From NCBI GenBank assembly GCA_030619735.1, contig JAUXAV010000003.1, forward strand, positions 1 to 26,547: a stretch of 26,547 bases of DNA, read 5' to 3'. The stretch comes from Candidatus Aenigmatarchaeota archaeon (GTDB taxonomy: Archaea; Aenigmatarchaeota; Aenigmatarchaeia; QMZP01; JAUXAV01). The position numbers and the translations under genes are program-made. The notes beneath the pieces are model-generated. The model made no database searches and had not been told where the DNA came from. It saw nothing but the letters and a program-made list of their open reading frames with translations. Below are positions 5,665-13,837 of this stretch, one piece after another; the stretch's first letter is position 1, and each line of letters opens with the position of its first letter.

Positions 5665-6454
5665 CTTCTTCAGTGCAGTAGTCAGCAGGACAGGAAGGGT
5701 ATATCACCTGGGTGAAATCGTCAGCCATGAAAAGGCAGTGGAAAAATTCAAGCTCAAGGACAAGGACGGCCATATCTGCAGGGTGGAGATAACCCCCAAG
5801 AAAGATATAGATTACCTGAAACCTGTGAATGAAAAATACTGGAATTTCCAAATAGATGAAGACAAGCCAAACTGGTGGGAGCAGAAGCATGAAGACAGGT
5901 GCTGGAAGGCGTTTTCTGACTGGATGAAATCCAATAAGGGCAAGCAGTTCAGGAGGAAAATGAAGAAGATAATGGTCTGGGCAGATGGAATGAAAGCAAA
6001 AAACGGGGAACAGCATGTTCATGCAACCAGGTTGACAAAGAAAACCCAGGAACTGATTAAAGCCTATTATAAAAAATCGGATTCCATCTGGGCTTCCGTC
6101 AGGGCTTCCGTCTGGGATTCCATCTGGGATTCCATCTGGGCTTCCGCCTGGGATTCCGTCTGGGCTTCCGTCAGGGCTTCCGTCTGGGATTCCATCTGGG
6201 CTTCCGTCAGGGCTTCCGTCTGGGATTCCATCTGGGATTCCATCTGGGCTTCCGCCTGGGATTCCGTCAGGGCTTCCGTCAGGGCTTCCGTCTTATTTTC
6301 ACTTGGCACATTTTTGGGTAACAAGGATGTAATCAAAATAAAGCTTCCTGCAGACATTTTCAAGGCCGGGGTGGTCCATGCTAAAATCAATGATGAAATC
6401 TGGGTATGGGGAAGGAAGGGAAAACTGCTCAAGAAATGGAAGGTGAAGGACTGA
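5657..6454 (+). CDS. MCNFF-family protein with a tetrapeptide-repeat domain
   Basis: About 265 residues. The N-terminal part (MCNFFSAVVSRTGRVYHLGE..., then VSHEKAVEKFKLKD and VEITPKKD) matches a family I recall from phages and archaeal genomes that ends in short WxSVxxSV-type repeats. Here residues about 142-212 consist of 18 tetrapeptides (D/A)-S-(I/V/A)-(W/R). These probably form a regular solenoid-like or stacked structure. A unique 50-residue tail follows. AGGTGA precedes the ATG at 5657. Function is unknown; binding or DNA-mimic roles have no direct support. Confidence 0.65.
   Translation: MCNFFSAVVSRTGRVYHLGEIVSHEKAVEKFKLKDKDGHICRVEITPKKDIDYLKPVNEKYWNFQIDEDKPNWWEQKHEDRCWKAFSDWMKSNKGKQFRRKMKKIMVWADGMKAKNGEQHVHATRLTKKTQELIKAYYKKSDSIWASVRASVWDSIWDSIWASAWDSVWASVRASVWDSIWASVRASVWDSIWDSIWASAWDSVRASVRASVLFSLGTFLGNKDVIKIKLPADIFKAGVVHAKINDEIWVWGRKGKLLKKWKVKD
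6080..6292 (+). repeat. 12-bp tandem repeat with 108-bp higher-order duplication
   Basis: About 18 units of the form G(A/C)TTCC(A/G)(T/C)C(A/T)GG encode the tetrapeptides. Labelling GATTCC units D, GCTTCC units A and the GCC variant A', the order is D A A D D A' D A A, repeated twice. The nine-unit block is therefore 108 bp, duplicated almost exactly; the seventh unit differs by one base between the copies. Confidence 0.9.
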
Positions 6455-6485
6455 AATACATGAGGTGGACTGAAATACATGAGGT
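6448..6485 (+). repeat. 19-bp perfect direct repeat at a gene junction
   Basis: GGACTGAAATACATGAGGT occurs twice in tandem at 6448-6466 and 6467-6485. It covers the stop codon of the repeat protein and the possible start of the next gene, giving two candidate ATGs. Confidence 0.85.
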
Positions 6486-7221
6486 TGGGGAAATGAAAAA
6501 TGATGGCTGCCCCGGCAAAGAGCAGCATCTGATTGATTTTACTACTAAAGAGTTTATAAGTTTAACTGTCAGCCGGTATAGCCCGTTTTTTAATATGACC
6601 TGGTTCGGGAGGAACAAGGCATACATTGATTTGAAAATGAATTTTGGCATGCTTGTCTGCGAGCTGCTTGATAACAGGAGATGGCGGATAAGCAAGTCCG
6701 AGAATGATGGCAAGCTGACATTCAGGTTCTGGGAAATCAAGAAGGGGAAGCTCATGCCCTGCAAGAAGAAGGTAGTGGTCAGCAGGTCAGGTAACATACT
6801 CAACATCAAGAAGAGGCTGTGCATAGAGAACCAGTACGTGTATGCAGTTGCAGCCAAGCTCGGGGTGATGGAGCTGCCAAGGAAGTGGGAGACCCTGATG
6901 GTAATAGGCCGGGGGGGGTTCATAACATCAAGCTGGAGGATTCATATTGACAAGGGAATAGAGGCCATTGAGGTCATGGACAAGTTCTACCATAAGGTCA
7001 AGATACCGATTGAAATTGTAATGAATGAGTTCCAGAAATTTATTGCCACGTATGAGAGGATGAAGAATCTTAAACCCTTTCAGGGCAACTACCTGGATAA
7101 TCCTGCTTTTGTTAAAGCAGTCAAGAAATCTTATAAAAAATGGTGGAATCGCTATAAGTCACAGAAGAAACCTTCCTTAACCAATACACATCAAGGAAGT
7201 GTAAAAAAAGGCCGTGCCTGA
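6460..7221 (+). CDS. Unknown protein (about 253 aa)
   Basis: A soluble, basic protein with alternating strands (AYIDLKMNFGMLVCELL, LTFRFWEIKKG, KKVVVSRSGN) and a helical C-terminal third rich in Trp, Tyr and Lys. No Cys pairs, Walker or nuclease motifs are seen. The start is uncertain because of the tandem repeat: ATG 6460 or ATG 6493, with the latter closer to a GAGGTTGGGG stretch. The frame also stays open upstream to 6406. No family recognised. Confidence 0.6.
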   Translation: MRWTEIHEVGEMKNDGCPGKEQHLIDFTTKEFISLTVSRYSPFFNMTWFGRNKAYIDLKMNFGMLVCELLDNRRWRISKSENDGKLTFRFWEIKKGKLMPCKKKVVVSRSGNILNIKKRLCIENQYVYAVAAKLGVMELPRKWETLMVIGRGGFITSSWRIHIDKGIEAIEVMDKFYHKVKIPIEIVMNEFQKFIATYERMKNLKPFQGNYLDNPAFVKAVKKSYKKWWNRYKSQKKPSLTNTHQGSVKKGRA

Positions 7222-7267
7222 GAAATGTTAATTAACAAATATAACCTAATAGGGGGTAATGAAATAC

Positions 7268-7627
7268 ATGGGAAAGTCTGAAATAATATTGGTGGTTGCT
7301 GTAATAATTATAATTCTGGGAATTACAGCTATAGTTCTTTATGCTCCACGTTCAATGTATTCAATTAAAGAATACGACCCGGTTCCCGGGAACGACACCT
7401 GCTGGCTGAGCCTGTGCGTTAAGGAAGAGGGAAGCACCGACTGCATAAGGTTCCCCCTTGGATATGAGGACTGCGGGGAGCTGGAGTATGCCTGTAATTT
7501 GAATATACTAAGGGACATGCAATATCCGGATAGTTCAGTTTGGTTTGAAAGTTTAGGGTTTGATTCCTGCACTTATTCTAATCAAACATGTTACTGCGTA
7601 ATGGAGGCTGGAACATGTGCAATATAG
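7268..7627 (+). CDS. Membrane-anchored Cys-rich surface protein
   Basis: About 119 residues. One N-terminal transmembrane helix (IILVVAVIIIILGITAIVLY) follows MGKSE, then an extracellular domain with about nine Cys, suggesting disulphides. ATG at 7268 is chosen because GGGGG at 7252-7256 is well spaced for it and too close for the ATG at 7259. It ends in TAG, one of few genes here to do so. It overlaps the following HNH gene by 13 bases. Confidence 0.6.
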   Translation: MGKSEIILVVAVIIIILGITAIVLYAPRSMYSIKEYDPVPGNDTCWLSLCVKEEGSTDCIRFPLGYEDCGELEYACNLNILRDMQYPDSSVWFESLGFDSCTYSNQTCYCVMEAGTCAI

Positions 7628-8241
7628 GTCATAAACTTTCTGAAGAGACAAAGGGAAAATTAAGTGAAACAGCTAAAAAGGGATACGAAAATGGGCGTAT
7701 TAATCCAATGCTTGGAAAATACCATAGGAAGAGTTCAAAGGAATTAATGTCAATAACAAGGAAGGGACTTTTTAGAGAAGGTAAATTAAAGCCACGACCA
7801 CTTACGATAAGGGAAAAGGAAAATATTAGAAAGCGAATGATTGAAGACAATCCCATGTATAATTCAGAAACAAGGAAAAAAGTGGGACAAACTAAAATCA
7901 GAAGAGGTACATCAGCTGGTGAAAATAACCCAGCTTGGAGAGGGGGAATATCCTTTAAACCTTATGGGTTGGCATTTAACAATCAACTTAAAGAGCAAAT
8001 AAGGATACGGGATAATCATCAATGTCAGCAATGTCATATTCTACAATCAGATTCTAAACAACAATTATGCGTTCACCATATTGATTTTAACAAGCAGAAC
8101 AACATCCCAGATAATCTGATGAGCTTATGTAGGTCTTGCCATGGTAAGTTACAATTTATTAAAGGAGGTAGGAATGAAAATCAAAGTAGGGAGCAGACTG
8201 CTGGAGCTGAGGTTGCCCCTTGCAGTTTACAGGCTGCCTGA
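7615..8241 (+). CDS. HNH homing endonuclease with NUMOD3-like repeats
   Basis: A 208-residue protein. The N-terminal half carries several NUMOD3-like DNA-binding elements (H-K-L-S-E-E-T-K-x-K-L-S, I-N-P-M-L-G, N-P-A-W-R-G-G). The C-terminal HNH domain has C-Q-Q-C, V-H-H-I-D-F and C-R-S-C-H. Such proteins cut DNA at intron-less or intron-containing target sites and spread as selfish genes. GGAGG lies upstream of ATG 7615. AT-rich codons and overlap of both neighbours (13 and 68 bases) suggest it was inserted. No intron boundaries are evident. Confidence 0.85.
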   Translation: MCNIGHKLSEETKGKLSETAKKGYENGRINPMLGKYHRKSSKELMSITRKGLFREGKLKPRPLTIREKENIRKRMIEDNPMYNSETRKKVGQTKIRRGTSAGENNPAWRGGISFKPYGLAFNNQLKEQIRIRDNHQCQQCHILQSDSKQQLCVHHIDFNKQNNIPDNLMSLCRSCHGKLQFIKGGRNENQSREQTAGAEVAPCSLQAA

Positions 8242-8758
8242 CAAGGCTACTATGGGCGTGACGAACAGGACCCTGGACGGGTATTTCACGTTCATGGCTG
8301 ATTATGATTCTTGTGAGAAGGATACTGTAATTGATGATGCCAGGTTCTTTCAGCAGAACTATCACATGGGCACCATGCTGCTACTGTGCTCGTCCGGGGA
8401 GGAGGAAATGGCAAGTGGCAAGACCGTAGGCAACTACCACCTGGTAGGATTCACCAAGTTCATGTTCCCTGATGCCAAGGAGCTGATTGCACTTTCAAGA
8501 TGCGATTCGCACTTCAAGGTAGGGTACAAATACCAGCAACGCTGTTGGGTACTTCGGATTGGCCAGAAGCTGGACGACAATGGAGCAGAAATCAAGCCCA
8601 GACCCGAGCTGTGCTCCATACTCAGGAGTGCAACTCCCCTGCAGGCCAACCTCGGCATGATAGGGTTGTATGAGAAGCTGTACAACATCAAGCTCAAGGC
8701 TTATTTCAGCAGGATAGATGACGTGAAGGGATGCGAAGTGATTAATTATGTTACGTAA
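8174..8758 (+). CDS. Unknown protein (194 aa)
   Basis: Starts MKIKVGSRLLELRLPLAVYR. It has a mixed alpha/beta profile, with several Cys scattered but not paired. AAGGAGGT precedes the ATG at 8174 with ideal spacing, although the frame is open upstream. The start lies inside the end of the HNH gene. No family or active-site motif is recognised. Its codon use (CTG, AAG, GCC) is richer in G+C than the HNH gene, supporting a separate history. Confidence 0.6.
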   Translation: MKIKVGSRLLELRLPLAVYRLPDKATMGVTNRTLDGYFTFMADYDSCEKDTVIDDARFFQQNYHMGTMLLLCSSGEEEMASGKTVGNYHLVGFTKFMFPDAKELIALSRCDSHFKVGYKYQQRCWVLRIGQKLDDNGAEIKPRPELCSILRSATPLQANLGMIGLYEKLYNIKLKAYFSRIDDVKGCEVINYVT

Positions 8759-8897
8759 ATCAGGGCATTTTGTGGACGTTTCTATGGCTATTCTTATGTT
8801 ATATAGGGGCTGTAGCATCCAAATAGGGGGGTCTCACCCCTCACAGCTTGCAAGCAGGTCAAGGAGAGTACAAAAATGATAAGGAGAACAGGTTAAG

Positions 8898-9302
8898 ATG
8901 GTAAAAAAAAGTCCTATTCCCCAGGGGGTTGCATTAAAACTCTGGAACGATTTCAGGGATAGGTGGAGCATAAACCCTGCAAAATTCAAGACCAAGGACT
9001 CCCTGGTAAATTGGATACAAAAGAAAAACAAGGGTATGGCAAGGACTATCAGGGATACGAACTTCTGGGAACACACTAAGGAACTGTACCCCTACAGGAC
9101 CAGGAGCTACACAAAGAGGGGCAGATACATAGAACCATACGCCAGGAGCCGGGTAAGCTCATGGAAGTCAGACGAAATTAGTGTGCTGACGAACCTGAAA
9201 GTCAAGGACAAGCTGAAGGGCAGGACCCTGGCAGCTGCGTTCAACAGCTACTATCCCGGCAGAACCAGTTCCTCCGTGCTCACCAAGGCATCAAGGTTAT
9301 GA
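8898..9302 (+). CDS. Basic Myb/SANT-like helix-turn-helix protein
   Basis: A 134-residue very basic protein. The C-terminal 45 residues (S-W-K-S-D-E-I-S-V-L ... L-K-G-R-T-L-A-A-A-F ... R-T-S-S-S-V-L-T-K-A) match the Trp-start three-helix Myb/SANT pattern, where the last helix contacts DNA. The N-terminal part is rich in Arg, Tyr and Trp. AAGGAGAACAGG precedes the ATG. Likely a DNA-binding or regulatory protein of the element. Confidence 0.65.
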   Translation: MVKKSPIPQGVALKLWNDFRDRWSINPAKFKTKDSLVNWIQKKNKGMARTIRDTNFWEHTKELYPYRTRSYTKRGRYIEPYARSRVSSWKSDEISVLTNLKVKDKLKGRTLAAAFNSYYPGRTSSSVLTKASRL

Positions 9303-9303
9303 G

Positions 9304-9387
9304 GAAAGGGCTTTGCTGCAACTAAGAACTGTTTCGTGAGAGCAGCGAAAGGAAATCAGGATGCAGGCCTTTCATTGAGGTTGCAGC
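9304..9387 (+). ncRNA. Possible structured RNA downstream of the Myb-like gene
   Basis: GCTGCAAC (9315-9322) pairs with GTTGCAGC (9380-9387), enclosing an inner hairpin TTTCG (9332-9336) / CGAAA (9346-9350). GAAAGG (9304-9309) can alternatively pair with CCTTTC (9368-9373). It sits between converging transcription units. It may be a terminator region or a small RNA; evidence is base pairing only. Confidence 0.35.
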
Positions 9388-9396
9388 CCCCTTATA

Positions 9397-9516
9397 ATGA
9401 TATGCAGGTACCGGAAGAAGATGCAGAAAATGTGGGACTGCGGAAAGGATTCAGGCAACCTCTGGCGTTGCTCCTGTGGATGGCTGTATGGTGATGGTGA
9501 CAAGGAATGGATATGA
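9397..9516 (+). CDS. Doubtful small Cys-rich ORF, possibly a decayed zinc ribbon
   Basis: The 39-residue frame begins MICRYRKKMQ and ends with W-R-C-S-C-G-W-L-Y-G-D-G, a ribbon-like second knuckle. An overlapping frame contains C-R-K-C-G at the expected place for the first knuckle, so one or two indels may have broken a zinc-ribbon gene. No good ribosome binding site is visible. Confidence 0.3.
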   Translation: MICRYRKKMQKMWDCGKDSGNLWRCSCGWLYGDGDKEWI

Positions 9517-9551
9517 ACGGGGGAATCCCTGATTGACCAGGCCATGAAAAT

Positions 9552-10478
9552 TTAAAATCCCTTTATATCCTTTTCAGTTAAATTGTGTCCCATCTTTTTA
9601 AGTTTTTCTGATATTTGTTTTGCGTTTATTCCCTGTTTTAACATTTTCCTTACGTATGGGACTAATTCGTCTGGCTTTAATTTACGGTATCCCTTGCTTA
9701 TATTTTCTGACCACCAAATTGGTAATGGATTTGAAAATCTTATGAATATGTTACCGTTTGTAAATAGGGTTTCTTCGCAGTTTGCTGGTTGCATTTCATT
9801 TAGATACTTGAATAATGTCTTGGTTCTTTGACCTTCTATATCTTCTGTATCAATGAATTGCATTGGTTTTATCAGGAACCCATCAGAATTTTGGTGAATC
9901 TTCAGGTCGTGACCTGATGAGATTTGGGTATTAAAAATCATTCTTAAGCCACGTTGCCTGACCAAATACAGGAGGCTTGACAAAAATTTATTTGCTTTTG
10001 TCATTGCGCTTCTTGAGCTATAATCCACTGCTGCTTCATTTATTATAATCAAGCTTTCATCAGGGGTTTCCTCTATATTATCAACCATCTTAATCCATTC
10101 AGGCAAATTAAAATTTGGCATGAGTTCATGCCAGACTATATTAAGCTTGCCTTTAAGCATTTCAGCAAGCCAACAACAAAATGCTGTTTTTCCTCCCCCT
10201 CTTTTGCCAATCATGGTCAGAATGCAACTGTTATTTATTATCCATTCCAAAAATTCTGTTTGTTTTTCACTGTCAGTTTTTATATCATTTTTTGTCAGCA
10301 GATATCCCATGCATGGGTCAATAGCATACCAATCTGCAAATTTTTTGCATTTATCTGCCCATTCTATCCATCTTTTATCAATCATCCCTTCAAACAGTAT
10401 TTGATGTTCATCAAGCCATATCCTTAATCCTGGTTTATCTAAAAATTTGTCTTTATGAAATTCGTCAATAGCTTTCAA
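9552..10478 (-). CDS. FtsK/HerA-like P-loop ATPase (DNA packaging or transfer)
   Basis: A 308-residue ATPase with Walker A G-K-R-G-G-G-K-T at 91-98, Walker B S-L-I-I-I-N-E-A at 142-149 (Glu148 catalytic) and a sensor-like N-T-Q at 183-185, as in the FtsK/HerA/A32 superfamily. The C-terminal 35 residues look like a small helix-turn-helix. Related ATPases pump DNA into virions or through membranes. The start is TTG, with GGGGAGTGA upstream. It follows a membrane protein gene in the same operon, which could anchor it. Codons are AT-rich compared with that gene. Confidence 0.7.
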   Translation of the reverse strand: MKAIDEFHKDKFLDKPGLRIWLDEHQILFEGMIDKRWIEWADKCKKFADWYAIDPCMGYLLTKNDIKTDSEKQTEFLEWIINNSCILTMIGKRGGGKTAFCCWLAEMLKGKLNIVWHELMPNFNLPEWIKMVDNIEETPDESLIIINEAAVDYSSRSAMTKANKFLSSLLYLVRQRGLRMIFNTQISSGHDLKIHQNSDGFLIKPMQFIDTEDIEGQRTKTLFKYLNEMQPANCEETLFTNGNIFIRFSNPLPIWWSENISKGYRKLKPDELVPYVRKMLKQGINAKQISEKLKKMGHNLTEKDIKGF

Positions 10479-10504
10479 AGTATCACTCCCCTATTTTTAC
10501 TTCC

Positions 10505-11296
10505 TTAAGCCTGGCCTAAAATATAATCTGCTGCTCCTTGTTTCATGCTCTTTTTTTCTTCAATATTCATCCTTCTAATCATGGTTTTCATTTCTTCAAC
10601 TTTTGATTTCATTTCCGTATATAATCCTTTATAAGTGTTGCAAAGCCTGAAGCTCTCCTCCAGTTGCTGGGTCAGGTAGGAAACTTTTATGCTCTTCACC
10701 TTGCCCTTCTGCGTCAGCCAGGTCTGGGCCTCAGTTGACAATTCTTCTATGTCAGCTTTGTTGTCCTTTATCTGGGCTGATGACATGCCGAACCAGTATG
10801 GGGGCTTCCTGCCGTATGCCAGTATCTTCTCAACCACCTGGACAGGCAGGTCCTTCAGCTGGACTTCCTTGTGGTCCACAAGCCCTATATGGTTCAGCCC
10901 CCCTATCTCGTTGTCTGACTCTATCGGTGTTATGACGGTCCCGTTGTTGAAGCACCAGTGGAATCCCTCCCCGCCCTTCCTTATGCTGACCTTGGTGTAG
11001 ATGTCGCCCATGGAGTACAGGTTCCATTCCCCTACTGTTGCAAAGGGCTTGCCTATTATCGTGGTTACGACAGGGGGGAATATCCCTTTCGGGGACACGT
11101 GTCTCAAACCAACCATGATGCCCTTGCCAAGCAGTACCAGCAAAATGAAATAGCTCAGATAGAGCCAGAACAGGTTGCTCGGTTCAAACTTGTCCCGGTA
11201 GAACACGTAGAGCAGGAACATTACCAGTATGTAGAACCCGTACTGCATTATCTGCGAGTTCTTGCTCTCTTCCGGCTCATCATCAAATTCACTCAT
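10505..11296 (-). CDS. Two-helix membrane protein with a coiled-coil tail
   Basis: A 263-residue protein. An acidic N-terminus (MSEFDDEPEESKN) precedes two close transmembrane helices at about 16-32 and 40-60. A beta-rich domain follows (TTIIGKPFATVGEWNLY ... GFHWCFNNG), then a C-terminal coiled coil (YTEMKSKVEEMKTMIRRM). The start overlaps the previous stop by ATGA. Both termini are probably cytoplasmic, so the soluble part could dock the ATPase encoded next. No family recognised. Confidence 0.65.
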   Translation of the reverse strand: MSEFDDEPEESKNSQIMQYGFYILVMFLLYVFYRDKFEPSNLFWLYLSYFILLVLLGKGIMVGLRHVSPKGIFPPVVTTIIGKPFATVGEWNLYSMGDIYTKVSIRKGGEGFHWCFNNGTVITPIESDNEIGGLNHIGLVDHKEVQLKDLPVQVVEKILAYGRKPPYWFGMSSAQIKDNKADIEELSTEAQTWLTQKGKVKSIKVSYLTQQLEESFRLCNTYKGLYTEMKSKVEEMKTMIRRMNIEEKKSMKQGAADYILGQA

Positions 11297-11511
11297 ATCT
11301 TAACCCCCGGCTTCGTCTTCAGCCATCCCAGGACCTTATTGGTAAGTGTCTCAAGGGCCCTCTCTTCCAGGCACTTGAGCCTTATGTATTCAGTCAGGGC
11401 CCTTATGCCTATTGTGTCAGCTGCTATCCTCATCCAGTCAAGCTCATCCTGGGTAAACTTAACCTCAACTGGTATCTGGTCACTTGCTGCCCTTTTTCTT
11501 TTTCTTGGCAT
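11293..11511 (-). CDS. Ribbon-helix-helix-like DNA-binding protein
   Basis: A 72-residue protein with a basic start (MPRKRKRAA), one strand (PVEVKFTQDE), then two helices (DWMRIAADTIG, ALTEYIRLKCLEERA). This is the ribbon-helix-helix layout of small repressors and relaxosome proteins. GGGAGGAG precedes the ATG at ideal spacing. It overlaps the end of the upstream gene by 32 bases. It may regulate this operon or attach DNA to the ATPase machinery. Confidence 0.6.
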   Translation of the reverse strand: MPRKRKRAASDQIPVEVKFTQDELDWMRIAADTIGIRALTEYIRLKCLEERALETLTNKVLGWLKTKPGVKI

Positions 11512-12232
11512 TCAGCTCCTCCCTTATCTTCCTCTCCATCTCAAGCTGTTGCATGCTCTTCTTCTCATCCCCCTTCTTCAGGCCTGAAAACAATGCCCTG
11601 TAGTCGCCTGCTTTTATCTCGCCCTTCTTGCTGAAGGCCCACATAGACACGCAGAATATCACTATGATGACAAAGGCATAGATGATGGTATTGTCGGGCG
11701 GTGCAGGTGGAACATAAGGTTCAGATGCTGAGATATTGCCTATTGCAGCCTCCAGGCCCAGCTTCGTCACGTACTTGTTGGGCATCCCCCCTATGACTGT
11801 CTGCAGCTCCTCAATCAGGGAGTATATCTCCTCTGAGCTGCCCTCTATCGTGATTTCCTCTGTCAAGGCAGCTATTGCATCAGTCATCTCTGCCAGGGTT
11901 TCAAGCCACATGGTCTTCCCCTCTATGAAGGCAGTGTAATTGTCAAGGTGGGACCTGGTTTTTGACTCCACTATGTCGGTTATGTTCTGGACATTTCCAA
12001 GGCTGGTATCTATGTGAAGCAGGACCAATTCACGCCAAATATTTGTTTCCCTTATTGTATAGTAGTTGTTCAGGTCGCCTTCTTCAAATATGGAAATCAG
12101 CGTCTCATTATCTATGCTGGTATTAATTGCCAGTGCATTCAGGACATCTGTCTGTTCCTGGGTAAGTGCACTTGCAGCTCCTGAGAGAATCAAGAAACTG
12201 AAAATCAATGCCAAAATTCCTGTTATCCCCAT
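11480..12232 (-). CDS. Secreted, C-terminally membrane-anchored protein
   Basis: A 250-residue protein with an N-terminal signal peptide (MGITGILALIFSFLILSG, AlaSerAla cleavage-like), a helical ectodomain rich in Ile, Thr and N-glycosylation sequons, a Pro-rich stalk (PYVPPAPPD), a transmembrane helix (IIYAFVIIVIFCVSMWAF) and a Lys-rich cytoplasmic tail. That is a type I membrane protein. AGGAGG precedes the ATG. First gene of the leftward operon with the ATPase, so it may be part of the same envelope or transfer complex. Confidence 0.65.
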   Translation of the reverse strand: MGITGILALIFSFLILSGAASALTQEQTDVLNALAINTSIDNETLISIFEEGDLNNYYTIRETNIWRELVLLHIDTSLGNVQNITDIVESKTRSHLDNYTAFIEGKTMWLETLAEMTDAIAALTEEITIEGSSEEIYSLIEELQTVIGGMPNKYVTKLGLEAAIGNISASEPYVPPAPPDNTIIYAFVIIVIFCVSMWAFSKKGEIKAGDYRALFSGLKKGDEKKSMQQLEMERKIREELNAKKKKKGSK

Positions 12233-12412
12233 ATAATCCTCCTAATATATATATTGCATTAGTGGTATTTAAATACCCCTTTAAAACATATGCACAGCAT
12301 ATTAAATTGCCTTTTACTACCATTAAGTTTATAAACCCCTGGTGTCAATTCTTATCCACGGGGTTGGAAATATGATTATTTATGGCTCTTGTAAACAACG
12401 GAGGAGAAAACT
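12233..12412. promoter_or_regulatory. Divergent promoter region with palindrome
   Basis: For the rightward gene, AGTTTATAAA at 12326-12335 predicts a start near 12357 and a leader of about 55 bases. For the leftward operon, the perfect 14-bp palindrome GGTATTTAAATACC (12261-12274) contains a TATA-like core and could be both promoter and operator. Confidence 0.55.
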
Positions 12413-13681
12413 GTGATTAACAAATACCTTTTAGTTATCCTACTCTTCGGAGCTTGTTTCCTGTTCATAGCACCATACATGGGCGTTACAGGGCTTCCAA
12501 TGGTAGCGCTTCTTACAGCGATTTTCGTTGGTGTCGCTTCACTTACAAAGGTCGGCAACGTCTTCAAGCTCAGCCGCATGTACGGGCTCATCGTGATATT
12601 CATCCCCCTTTTCATCTTGGGACTATACACTGGATGGTGGGCAGCATACGGCATAACAACTGCAACCCTCGGCCTTGAACCCCTGGAAGCTCTTGTCATC
12701 CCAACAGCAGTGGTACCCACGGAGGCGCAAGCAGCTTGCAGAGCATCAGTGAAGGCAGTCAACCCGAACATAGTTGGTGACGCAGCAACCCTTGTCCTTT
12801 CGGGCTGGGATGTTGAATCACTGACAGCATACACATCAACCGTTGACATAGGAACGGACTGCTGGATATACGTGAACGGCAACGGCCCGCTTGACTATGC
12901 AGGTCTATCCACGGCAACATCTGCGACCGCACATACTGCACTTGCAAACGTTGGCGACATAGTTTACGTATACTGCGGTGGAACTTCCTATTACACAGAA
13001 CCCATTGAGGCACAATGCATTGACCAGGTGAATACACCCGTGAACCTGTTGGCCCATGCCATAGCAGCTGAATCAAATATAGCCCTGACCTGCTTTGACA
13101 ACACAGGTGCAGTTGGATGTTCAGCGGCCGACAACACAACCAACGGAGACTACGACATAACACTCGGGGCCAATGGTGATGACTCCTATTACGTCAGAGT
13201 GAAAAATAATGTAGCAGTCAAGGCATTCAACTTCGGTGGGTTTGCAGTCAAGGTCAGCAATGACATTGACGATGCCTATCCAATAACAGGTTCCGTCCTT
13301 ACAAGCAAGGTAGTACCCAAGTTCCTGAAGGGATTAGCAATTTCACCAGCAGCTGCTGGTGGTATAGCTAATAACTTCACTTCAGCAAATTACAACTACC
13401 TGTATCAGCTCCCGGCACCAATCCTGCTGAGCCAGTGGCAATACCAGGATTTCGGCTTCATCATTGAAGGCGGTGGTACTGACCCTGCGGAAACAAACGT
13501 ATTCAACACAGGGGATAGTGTCATAACATGCGTAGTGGACAGCCAGTACGCAAAGGGAAGCGATGGTACAGTAAAGCTGCTGCCTTATGCAGACACGCTT
13601 GCCCAGGCCAATGTAGGAATAACTGAAGACATCTTGTTCCCAGTAGGGAAAACCACTTGCATGGTCCTTTACGGTATTTGA
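12413..13681 (+). CDS. Candidate major membrane/surface protein
   Basis: A 422-residue protein starting at GTG, with GGAGGAG upstream. Three hydrophobic helices at about 4-20, 26-45 and 58-78 are followed by a long, low-charge, Ala/Thr/Gly/Asn-rich ectodomain with several Cys and predicted beta structure. It has its own promoter with a long leader and a strong hairpin right after the stop, as expected for an abundantly made protein. It could be the main envelope or vesicle protein; no family recognised. Confidence 0.55.
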   Translation: MINKYLLVILLFGACFLFIAPYMGVTGLPMVALLTAIFVGVASLTKVGNVFKLSRMYGLIVIFIPLFILGLYTGWWAAYGITTATLGLEPLEALVIPTAVVPTEAQAACRASVKAVNPNIVGDAATLVLSGWDVESLTAYTSTVDIGTDCWIYVNGNGPLDYAGLSTATSATAHTALANVGDIVYVYCGGTSYYTEPIEAQCIDQVNTPVNLLAHAIAAESNIALTCFDNTGAVGCSAADNTTNGDYDITLGANGDDSYYVRVKNNVAVKAFNFGGFAVKVSNDIDDAYPITGSVLTSKVVPKFLKGLAISPAAAGGIANNFTSANYNYLYQLPAPILLSQWQYQDFGFIIEGGGTDPAETNVFNTGDSVITCVVDSQYAKGSDGTVKLLPYADTLAQANVGITEDILFPVGKTTCMVLYGI

Positions 13682-13685
13682 GGTT

Positions 13686-13757
13686 GCAGTCTTCCATGGG
13701 ATGCCATGAAGCTGCAGTCCTTTTGCTTATCCGTGAAGTCATGGGGGTCAATCCCCC
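13686..13757 (+). terminator. Two hairpins after the candidate major protein gene
   Basis: Just after the stop, GCAG-T-CTTCCATGG pairs with CCATGAAG-CTGC around a GATG loop (13686-13715), followed by TCCTTTTG. A second hairpin, GGGGG-TCAAT-CCCCC (13743-13757), is followed by a pyrimidine-rich stretch. Together they probably end or stabilise the upstream mRNA. Confidence 0.6.
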
Positions 13758-13837
13758 TGTCCTTTCTTAACCTTGCCTTTATTATTGTTGGCATGGTTTC
13801 ATCATGATTAACTCAGCTGAAAGATTAGGTGACAAGG

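Noticed and set aside
6080..6292. CRISPR-like array
   Set aside because: Repeats are 12 bp, contiguous and have no spacers; they are coding repeats.
6067..6528. Minus-strand frame of 153 codons across the tandem repeat
   Set aside because: It is an automatic consequence of the 12-base repeat having no stops on either strand. It lacks a ribosome binding site and overlaps a better-supported gene.
8784..8879. 31-residue frame starting MAILMLYRG between two genes
   Set aside because: No ribosome binding site and no recognisable feature. The region also holds a small GGGG/CCCC hairpin, so it may simply be untranslated leader.
10958..11587. Plus-strand frame of 209 codons
   Set aside because: It runs antisense to a membrane protein gene and the RHH-like gene and has no coherent domain or ribosome binding site.
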